The notes below the pieces were generated by a model, which saw nothing but the letters and a program-made list of their open reading frames with translations, was not told where the DNA came from and ran no database searches. From the NCBI GenBank assembly GCA_029204225.1, contig CM055103.1, positions 39,999,323 through 40,063,322 of the forward strand: a stretch of DNA of 64,000 bases. Direction: 5' to 3'. The DNA comes from Diphasiastrum complanatum. Its lineage: Eukaryota; Streptophyta; Lycopodiopsida; Lycopodiales; Lycopodiaceae. Every line of letters begins with the position of its first letter. The stretch's first letter is position 1. Of this stretch, positions 55,530 to 64,000 are shown piece by piece. The translations under genes were made by a program, and so were the position numbers.

Positions 55530-56858
55530 GTAAGCTTATCTAATATCGTGAGGATTAGTTGTTGAAATGGAAGCAGATGAGGATATACATACAAATATAT
55601 ATAAATATATTTAATATATTTGCGAGAGGGTGGATCCGTGGGAATGATTCTCATTTGTCCTCGTCCGGGTTTCTGCATGTTGGTGTGGTAGATGTGCGAT
55701 GAATTGAAACTAGGTGCTGCCGGTAGCTTCCATGCTGTGAGGCAAGGTTAGTCTCTTTCTCTCTCTCTTTTTCTCAGTTTCTATGTATTTTCATGAACTC
55801 TCACACACGAACACGAAATGTCAACATCATGGAGTGTTTACTTTCTGTTCGGGATTATTATCCCGTAGTTGTCGTACACTGCGGGAAAAGTTTCGTTGCA
55901 GGAAAAGAATGGTACATATCCTTCAATTATCTTTCCTTCACGTTTAATCGTCCTTCGGATATTCATGTGTGCTACTTTGAATTTCTAACGATTATTGCCT
56001 GGTTCGCTGGATCACCAGCATATAACTGACACGCATTCAAAGCTTAAAACACGATTTGCATTAGAAAGCAAATATCGATTGTTGAGTGTGAGCGATCGTT
56101 CTACTTTCTTTCCAACAACGTTTGGAATCAGTAAATAACACAATGATCGCAAATATTTTTCGAGATCAAGCAAGCTGAGTATCTGGTTTTGTAAGTTAAA
56201 AACTCAGCCTGTTCCAGCATGTATGTTTTGTTAAGCATATACACTACAATTGCAAAAGACTGAAAGAACAATTAGCATGAGGATGGCTTCTCGTATGTTG
56301 ACAGTTTTTGGAACAATGCGAATGCTAGATACTGCTCAAAGTCTAGCGTCTATATATCCAGGATGGCTTGTTTAGGGAAGGTCACCTTCAATAATATGCC
56401 ATTGATTTGATAAGCTTTACAGCGCTTAAAAGCATCCAGAACATTTGGTGAGATCGTCTGTGACTGGCAACTTTATCCGAACGTCTCGTAGTCCAAGGAA
56501 GTTTGTGAGCTCGTTCAGCCATTTACTAGGGAATATGAATGATGCAGAACGACATCTATAAACCTTAATTTTTGTTCGGGTACAAGATTCATAGCTTTCC
56601 TCCAACTTTGAGCTTTTTGACTTGTGTCGACACATGCGACAGAAGATTGGACGAGTGCAGCGTCATTTATTGGACCAGTGCGATCTCGCTAAAGCTACCC
56701 CTTAGCCGGCTCATACTATCTAGTCGCTCCTCAAAACTTCCCTTGGACAAAAGGTGGTTTAAAAGCTTTTTCTTATCAGAAGTGGTACGGAAAGTTTAAT
56801 GATGCAAAAGTCAGGAATTTCGCTTATAGTATAAGGCAGTTTTGTTCCAATAGCGTGC

Positions 56859-56860
<2 letters not shown>

Positions 56861-56935
<75 letters not shown>
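56861..56935. repeat. (CT)n microsatellite
   Basis: A perfect 75-bp CT tract inside the probable intron. Confidence 0.96.
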
Positions 56936-56938
<3 letters not shown>

Positions 56939-59312
56939 CATCTTGTGGTGTCGAGCATTTTTATCCCTTTCTGGGCAGATTGAGATGTACCTGCTCTCTC
57001 TCCAAAGATTTCTGGAAGACAATGCATGAGATCGATAGAGCGTTACTTCACTTGTAAACGTTTCCTTTCACGCAGCGTGAAGCATTTTCTTTTCAGTGCA
57101 GGTTATGAAGGGAGCGCAAGAGAACCGCTGTGATTCTTATCCTGATCTCTGACCTATCACGATGCTCCGTCAGTAATTCTCTTGAGATGTTCTGTTTCTT
57201 TTCCTCTTCTTTCTCGATTCAAGAGCACCCTGAACCACTCCTCTCCCCCTCACGGTTCTGTGACTTCAACATTGTCCCATATGGCCAATTTTTTTCCGAC
57301 TGTAGTCTGCTAGAACAACAGATAGAGCCTTAGGGAGAGAATACGGAGCAGAAATAAGCTTCTGGTATATATAATCTGACCATTGTGAATACCCTCCGGC
57401 GTTTGCTTGGAAAAGCTAATCAAAAAGTTTTGCTAGTATGTTTTGTCCAACGGTTGAAGAAGACTACTGGTTTGGTAGTACTTACTGCTAGTGCACTCTT
57501 CTTTCTATTTCTGAACCATACTAGTCTAGATTAGCTTGCCAGACACTATAGAGGTCTTAATTTCCTGCTGTTTCTCTTTTAGATTGCTACTAATTTTAGC
57601 GTTTAGGTTATCTTATCACCAAAGTTTGTGGACTTCTTTCTCATTCCTTAGTTCTGGATTCACAATGGCTCAGTGTAGCCAAAAAAATGCCAGATCAGTT
57701 TGGGTTGCTGTTATGTCTGGAACTCGTGCAGCCCATGATGATAGTCATTTAAAGTTTGAGTCGTAGGATAGCTTTTTGCAATTAATTTTATTTGCAGGTC
57801 ATTATTCTAAAGGTATGCCCATTATGATAGCCCTTCTAAGCTTGTGTTGTAGCTGACCGTTTGCAATTAAAGACTTTTGCAGGTCATCATCCTGACATTA
57901 TGTGGTCTCCAGTTTCCTGATTGTCATGGCAGCAGCTTTTGCAAATTCTCATTAGATCATGTAGCTTTAAGACTTTGTAGCTGTGGGAATAACTCCCCTA
58001 TTCTCTAGAGCATCTTCAAAGGCAAGGAACTATCCACGCTATGTTTTAGCAATGTCGCCGCCATATTTCAAGGAATGTACTGAATAAACATCTAATACAT
58101 AAGGACACTAGTTTTCATTTCTAGACTAATTCAAATGAAAAACAGCTAAGTGGTTAAAGAGCATCTTTTCACTTAAAATCACTGTGATTTCAGTTTTTCT
58201 GGTCTTGCTGAAAGATTGCCTGGATATATATGTGCAGCCTCCCCCAATCATGGTCCAATGAGGTCAACTGCAGAGTCGCATTTCTGCAGCTTTGTTATCA
58301 ACACATTTGCAAGCAGCTTAGTTGATCTTTAAGATCGATTTATCATTTGCCACTTGAGATCCTGACGCCAGTAATGCTTCCGTCATTTTGTTCCATTGTT
58401 ACTTTTAAGTGAGTAGACAATGGTGTTCATCATTTGGAGTTTTCTCTTCGATAGATTTGTAACCTGGGATACCTATCTGGTCGGTTTTGAAAACCTTCAC
58501 AGTTTTATCACCGACACAGGAGTCCTTGACTGTCTCTTGCAAAGGCTTGGGATAGTGATAGAATTGTTTGTTTTTACAGCCATGCACCATAGTCTTATCC
58601 TACATGGTGTATTATCAGCTTGTCTAGGTGTTTTCTCCGATTTTATAGGATGGAGTCTGTTCTGGGCTTTTCTTCAGTCAAGTTTTGACCTTGACCTTCA
58701 AAATCATGGAGAGTTATAAAAGCACCTAGATTTGAGATGTGTTTTTTCATTCAGATCATGATGCAGATGATTTTTTGTGCTAATTGTCAATCTCTCCATC
58801 TGCTGCTATTTTCAAGTAGCAATGTATCAATGGTTGGTTGGCATTGAATCTTATGCCCTGACATTAGAAAGACTACTGTAGTATCATTCGAATGGGATGG
58901 CTGGCAGTGAATCTTGGGCTGCAGGTACATTCAAATTATTGCTACAATATTGCACATTGCAGAGTTCTCAAGTAAAGCAGTTCTCTTGTTCCAAATCTAG
59001 CATCCACTAATAGCATTGAATTTGGGTAGCAAAGGGCCTTGCTGTGTGCTTCGACCAGATTTAAGGTTCATGTGATTATGAGATACATAGATAAACAGAA
59101 AAGTAGCTAATGATGATTTAGAACTATTTACGGCTTGTTCGTTGTAATTATTGCAGATGCGAGGTAAACCTAAGTAAGTACGACACTCTGCTACTTAATA
59201 ACTAGCTTACTGAGGCCCCAAGACTCTGTCTGAAGAGTATTTTTATTCTTTATAATCACGACACAGCGATTTGAGAAGAAGCAATTTATGTCCTTTGAGG
59301 ATCAGAAACATT

Positions 59313-59346
59313 CCCCCCCCCCACCCCCCAACACCCCCCCCCCCCC
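59313..59346. repeat. C-rich tract
   Basis: Four C-blocks separated by single or double A. The G-rich complement could form a quadruplex. Confidence 0.85.
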
Positions 59347-59837
59347 AAACCAAGTCTTTTCCTGTTTATAAGTTGCATGAATTTATGTGTCCGTTATGAT
59401 TCTGAAACATTCATAAGCCTGAAAATCATGAGCCAGTTTGAAAGAGCAAGGGTGCACTTTAGCTTCAGCCAGCAATTCACATTTCTTTATGTGAAGAGAA
59501 AAGATATTAATATAGAAGCCCACGTTAGATGGTTAAAACAAAGCTTGAGAAACAAGTTTACTGCCTATCCAGATTGGAAACACCTCAGAGAATCGCATGA
59601 GAATCTAAATTGCCTATAAACTAGATTGGAAATGTGAACTAAGCAAGCTTAACTGAATCAATTACAGTACCTCTATTGATCTCTACTACATGCTTGAAGT
59701 GTACTGAGATATCCAACTTCAACACAAGATGTTTTCTGATGTTATTTGTGCTAATGTCGAGATTGCTATTCATTTGACAGAAATTGCAATTTGGACATAT
59801 TTGCTCTTTGACAATAGCTGTACCAAAATTCTTGCAG

Positions 59838-59920
59838 GAGCTATGGAGCGCTACTTTGGTCCTGGGGTGCAAGCAGTACGGCAAACCATGCTTAGGCAGG
59901 AAGAGATATTTCGGGAGCAG
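59838..59920 (+). CDS. First coding exon of a host gene, DUF863-like (partial)
   Basis: TTCTTGCAG precedes and GTTCGT follows, giving an 83-bp exon. The ATG at 59843 opens 26 codons, MERYFGPGVQAVRQTMLRQEE then IFREQ, ending in phase 0, so the next codon would begin the following exon. From memory, plant DUF863 proteins have a conserved N-terminal segment of this kind (YFG....VR.TML..EA.F..QVYELHRLYR), which follows the same spacing. The LHRLYR exon was not found downstream in the window. The function of the family is not established. Splice consensus and similarity together make this the only host coding sequence I can support. Confidence 0.55.
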
Positions 59921-60734
59921 GTTCGTCATTATCAACATTACATGTATTTTCATGTTTCATAAATGTCATCAGTTCTGAAGGACTTGATACAGCGCAATAT
60001 TATTAACTGGTCAAGAGGATCAAATTTGGCAGTACTAGTGATTTATGTCTCCCTGAACTCTATCTTCTAGGTACTATAATAGTTATTGTTGTCTCTTCAC
60101 ACAAAGTAGATTGATGGCAGAATCAGAAATCTTTTGAAAAAATTTCCTTGCGGAAGTTCTTAAACAAATGTATTTATCACCAAGGAGGCCGTGAAGAGAT
60201 CAATAGCTTTACCAACCTTTGAGGTTTTACTTTTGGGGTGAATGTTTCTAGCTTCTTTATTCTTGCAGCTTGAATCCCCTTGAGGAGCAGTATATTTCAT
60301 AGATATGGGTGCACGTGGGTACAACAAATCTCACACGTCAGAAAATAATCTGTAGTGAGCACCGAAATTGATTGCATCCAGCCTTTCGGAGCAAGCTTTC
60401 ATTTTCTGGCTGTAGTTTGTAGTTCAGAAGTCATTGCAAGTATTGACACTTGTTTGCGTTTCTTGAAACAACTCACTGAAGAGGATATCCAATTGTTTAC
60501 AAATAGTACATCAGAAGGTTGGTGTCAGAAATAACAAAAAATTCCCGTATTTCCTCCATGTCATCATTTTCATATACTAGAGTGCATTTTCCAAGAGATA
60601 CTTCTTACTGTGAAGTGTGAACAAATTCATTTACATATTATAGTTTGAAATTCAGATGTCATCTTTTCCACCAATTGGGATTTGGGGTGCATCTTGATTA
60701 CATAGTTTAGCTTCTCACAGTAAGGCTTTTTACA

Positions 60735-61035
60735 GGAGGCTTCTTGCACATTGCAGTTCATACATCCAGTGAGGGGGACCATATATCCAACAAATATGCC
60801 TCCTGTTGATGTAGGATCCTCCTTAGATCTATCTTTCTAAGTGAACATAAGCATAACATGTGCATCCAAAAACTTTGAGATGTTTCACATTAGGCTTCTA
60901 ACCATAAAGAAGTTCATAAGGTGACTTACCATCAAGAGGACTTGGTAACCTATTCCAAAGATACCACAATTGATTGCCTCATCCCAAAATGTCAAAAGAA
61001 GATGTTTTGAGAACACTCACAAAGTGCTACAAGTT
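60735..61035 (-). pseudogene. Copia integrase C-terminal fragment
   Basis: Minus-strand reading gives KTFW-like LTFWDEAIN, then SKFLDAHVMLM (cf. LRVFGC..) and DPTSTGGIFVGYM, the region after the catalytic core in copia integrases. Frame changes are needed. No LTR was found nearby. Confidence 0.6.
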
Positions 61036-62092
61036 GATCATTTTAGCTCTAGTCACTTGGAGGGTTCCTAGTTCATTTTCAACACCATCTTTTTAAGCAT
61101 GAGAATCGTTTTTGTGACCTATCTTCATCAACAATTTGCAAGGATCTTAGGAATCGCTGGGTGGCACAATGAATAGGGTAATTGAAAACTCTTATAACTT
61201 TAAATAAGTGATTCGACTCTTCTGACATGTGATTAGAATCTTGTTAGGTTATCTCCCATCTATATCTCTATTTAGTACTTTTAATAACATTCAAGTTCTT
61301 AGCATTATCTGACGTCTTAGTTCCCTAGAACCTTATAAAACATCATTTTTCAAAAACAAAGTAGCAACTCATCAACAAAAAGATATTTCAAATCTTTTAC
61401 ATTCTGCTCAAATTGGATTCAAATCTGCTAGTGACTATGCTCAACACGGTTTCACCCCTTTACCGACTGCTTTCTATTCCTATAGTAGCTATAGTTGTGC
61501 ATCTTGATCCATTTCTTGCTCATGATTTAGATGGCAAGGTGCAAATCAGTGTGTAATTTTGTTCATCAAACAGAGAAACTTGAAAATTGTTATCTAAAGT
61601 GGAGATATGCTTCGAGATGTATCTCAAAAGCGACCAATTAGCAACTATACAGGTTGATGCTAGAGCTTCCACATGTTGGCATAGAAATAGATAGGACTTA
61701 TCACGATTTGGCTTTAGTGATTCTAATACTTTTTTCAATAGGATGCTAGAGATGCTATAATTGACCCACAATGGCTAATAGCTACTACAAGAAACAGATA
61801 CTTTCAGAGCCTTCAACAAAATGTGGAGTTACTCTGACTGTTTTGATGATTCTTAGAGTTGTCATAGCTCTTTCGTGTCCTCCTAAAAGGGAAATTATTT
61901 TGCTATATGTGGCAAGACTTAAAGGCAAGGCAAAGATGAAATATAGTGGTAAGTATCAAATTTTTACAATGGGGATTAATTGTACCTAGTCAAAGCCCAT
62001 CATTGCTTTTGTTTGTTGTTGATGAAAAGGTTGGAACCAATATGCATAGGTCACTAAGCACTAACCAAACTTAGTGTATTATAGAACTACAT

Positions 62093-62620
62093 ATGGATGA
62101 CCTCTTTGATTGGATAGAGGAAGCAAGTTCATTTTCAAAGGTTGATTTAAGATTCAGCTACCATCAAATATATATTCATTCGAGCGGTAAGTCAAGAAAA
62201 GAGACATCAAGATTTTGTGAATTTCATGTGATGGAGTCACCAACGTTCCAAACCATCATGAATAATGTACTCTTACGTACCTGCGTCCAGATTGATGTTG
62301 ATGATGTCCTTATTTACAACATCTCTTAATTTTGAGATTGATCATTTAGTCTCTATTTTATAGGAATTCTTTGTCAATCAACTTTATGCAAAATGGTCCA
62401 AATGTCTTCGAAATTGGACTTCTAGAGTTTTTGCTTTCCAATGGTGTTATTTGCATAGATTTTGTCAATATCGATTCTACAAAACTCGATCTACTCCCAC
62501 TAATGTGCATGACGTCTGCATGATTTTAGGCCTTTTCATCCACCTTGGGAATCTATATGTCACTTATCTGCTATAGCAACTCCTCTTACTAATCTACTTT
62601 GCTAAGACACACTCTTTTTG
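62093..62620 (+). pseudogene. Ty3/gypsy RT fragment, degenerate
   Basis: The frame 62093-62329 reads MDDLFDWIEEASSFSKVDLR, FSYHQIYIH, FCEFHVMESPTFQTIMNNVL and VDDVLIYN. It aligns with residues 360-447 of the RT at 2890-4392, with VDD at the catalytic motif. Past the stop, QLYAKWSKC..., ILGLFIHLG and ATPLTNLL match the RT thumb region to about 62620. No other domain accompanies it. Confidence 0.75.
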
Positions 62621-64000
62621 TTGTTAGAAGAAGTCTTTTCATCATTTGATTAACTCCAAAATTTGTTGTTGAGGATGGTCCCAGTTATTAGCTAGAATAG
62701 GAGCGATGTCTATTGATCAATCAACCACCCCTTGTAATAGTATCGTATGGATTCATCCAGGAGAATGAGTTGGAAATCATTGAAAATAGAATGAGGATTT
62801 GCATCCAAGAACTTCAAGAGATTCACTAAAGTCAACCAAGGAACCATCGAAGTCACCCCAAATTCGTCAAGTAGTGGATCTTTGAAAGCTAGAGATCCTA
62901 GAGAAGATCATGTGAGTGTAGCAAATTCCCTCCAAAAACATGAGATTTTCCACATAATATAGTATCTTCCAAGTTCCATCATCTTCCATGAATCAAACAA
63001 TTTTCACATCAAACCATATCAAATTCTTCTCAAAAATTTGTTGCAAATGTTGGAAGCTTGTTCCGACCAAAAACAATTGGAAGGTACAATCAATGTAAAA
63101 AGAAAAAAGAAACTTTAGTGAAAAAACTCTTAAGGCTAAAAGTCTGCTTATTGCTAGATTGTGAACCTTCATAATCCACACAAAGGTGTATTGTAGTAAA
63201 GGTGGGAAGTATGTCTGATGTTAACATGTATATTACATCAATGATCTATCTAATAATCATGTGTGGAAGTTTGGAATGAGCAACTATGCTAAGAGCAATA
63301 GTAAACAAGAGAAGGGTCGGTTGTTCATGGTCAGCCATAATTTTGCGGTTGGAATCCCGATGGATCCAGGAAAAGGCAAATCCATCTCATGAAATTTTGG
63401 TATTCATGCAAGATTCATGTAACAAATGACTCGAGATGTAGCCGCAATTTGAATCAAGTCTAACACCAAAGAGTGGGATTTCTCAGGGTTGCACAAACAA
63501 TGCCTTGAGCTCAAGAATCTAGGAGTGATCCTCCTCGCAACCTTTATTTTTCCAAGTGTAGAATGACATCCAAATTTTGAGACTCTAACCAATCGCAAAT
63601 CCTATTCACATCGAAATTCTAGTATCGACATAGCAGTCCTTATTGGAATCAACAATGCTTCTACTCTCTAAAGTTTCACCACTTCTTCCTAGTAACAAAG
63701 TCACTGATTGCGTTTGTTGTATTCTCTAGCTCTTTATTCTATAGAGAGTGGCATTGCAACCAGATTCCAAGGAACTCACAACATTCGTAAAGAATCTCGT
63801 TACTTGCTCCCATCACTATTTTGATGCCCATTTCCTTTGCCACTAATTAGAGATTGAGGTCTAGAGTTGGCTAGCAAAATGAATTTGTACCTATGTGTTG
63901 CACTTTGTTGTGAATCTCAATCTCTACTAAAAAGAATGCTGCATAGAAGTGGCTTGTGATTCCATGCTCATTTTGAACTTATGAAAGAATGAAAATTAGA

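Larger units (their letters stand above)
55530..59837 (+). other. Probable intron 1 of the host gene
   Basis: Bounded by the GTAAGC donor at 55530 and TTCTTGCAG ending at 59837. It is T-rich, lacks retroelement coding remnants and contains a (CT)n tract and a C-rich tract. Short open frames inside show no family resemblance. Additional small exons cannot be excluded. Confidence 0.4.
59921..64000 (+). other. Probable intron 2 of the host gene with retroelement debris, running off the window
   Basis: No continuation exon was recognised. Copia integrase (60735-61035, minus) and gypsy RT (62093-62620, plus) remnants lie in it. The rest (61036-62092 and 62621-64000) holds only short open frames. 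Either the intron is long and invaded by transposons, or the gene is truncated here. Confidence 0.35.

Noticed and set aside
59639-59962. 104-residue minus frame and overlapping plus frames around the host exon
   Set aside because: They overlap the spliced exon and its introns and show no resemblance to any family. The splice-bounded exon explains the coding signal better.
61771-61989. 72-residue plus frame as a host exon
   Set aside because: No splice sites in the right phase and no recognisable motif; it lies among retroelement debris.

Overview
The window is nuclear DNA from a land plant, most likely a seed plant with a large, repeat-filled genome. Evidence: many Ty1/copia and Ty3/gypsy LTR retrotransposons, primer-binding sites of the TGGTATCAGAGC type (plant initiator-Met tRNA), very long (CT/GA)n microsatellites, a CACTA-type transposase relic, and one spliced exon resembling a plant-specific family. 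There are no bacterial operons, rRNA genes or CRISPR arrays. The species cannot be named from this sequence.

Layout: 203-1035 is a solo copia-type LTR with a perfect 5-bp target duplication. 2025 to about 6920 is a decayed Ty3/gypsy chromovirus (gag, protease, RT, RNase H fragment, integrase, chromodomain, 3' LTR). 7393-7998 (minus) is the gag of another gypsy lineage, preceded on its strand by about 1.9 kb of strand-biased A/T-rich short-period repeat (8020-9900). 10865-13235 is an old minus-strand copia remnant between diverged direct repeats, with a tiny tRNA-derived retroelement nested in its RT. 14649-18730 is a plus-strand copia split by a nested LTR. 18765-25680 holds minus-strand copia pieces, one LTR being full of GAAGTCGA-type repeats. 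26096-27830 has a CACTA transposase fragment and a long inverted repeat. 27883-32330 has a plus copia gag meeting a minus copia IN/RT remnant that is followed by an unrecognised ORF. 32315-36713 (minus) is the best-preserved copia: 1011 uninterrupted codons, PBS and 5' LTR. 36864-39773 (plus) is a copia lacking integrase but keeping its PPT and 3' LTR. 45876-48110 mixes a second chromovirus gag, a copia RT and a chromovirus LTR fragment. 39774-45794 and 48111-53365 contain nothing I can recognise.

From about 53.9 kb the character changes: CACGTG G-boxes, a GC-rich stretch, a CT-rich (GTCTC)6 leader with a good splice donor, and an 83-bp exon at 59838-59920 whose 26 codons resemble the start of plant DUF863 proteins. 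I read this as the 5' end of the only host gene seen, running rightward out of the window through introns that contain retroelement debris (60735-61035, 62093-62620).

Most notable structures: two copia LTRs carry CCAAT boxes at a constant spacing of about 33 bp, and related LTRs carry pairs of CACRYGTG palindromes about 20 bp apart. Also notable are two copies of a minimal SINE-like element with long target duplications, a 166-bp-arm hairpin, and the strand-switching low-complexity block. Nearly every coding remnant is broken. These elements are fossils, with the 32315-36713 copia the least decayed.
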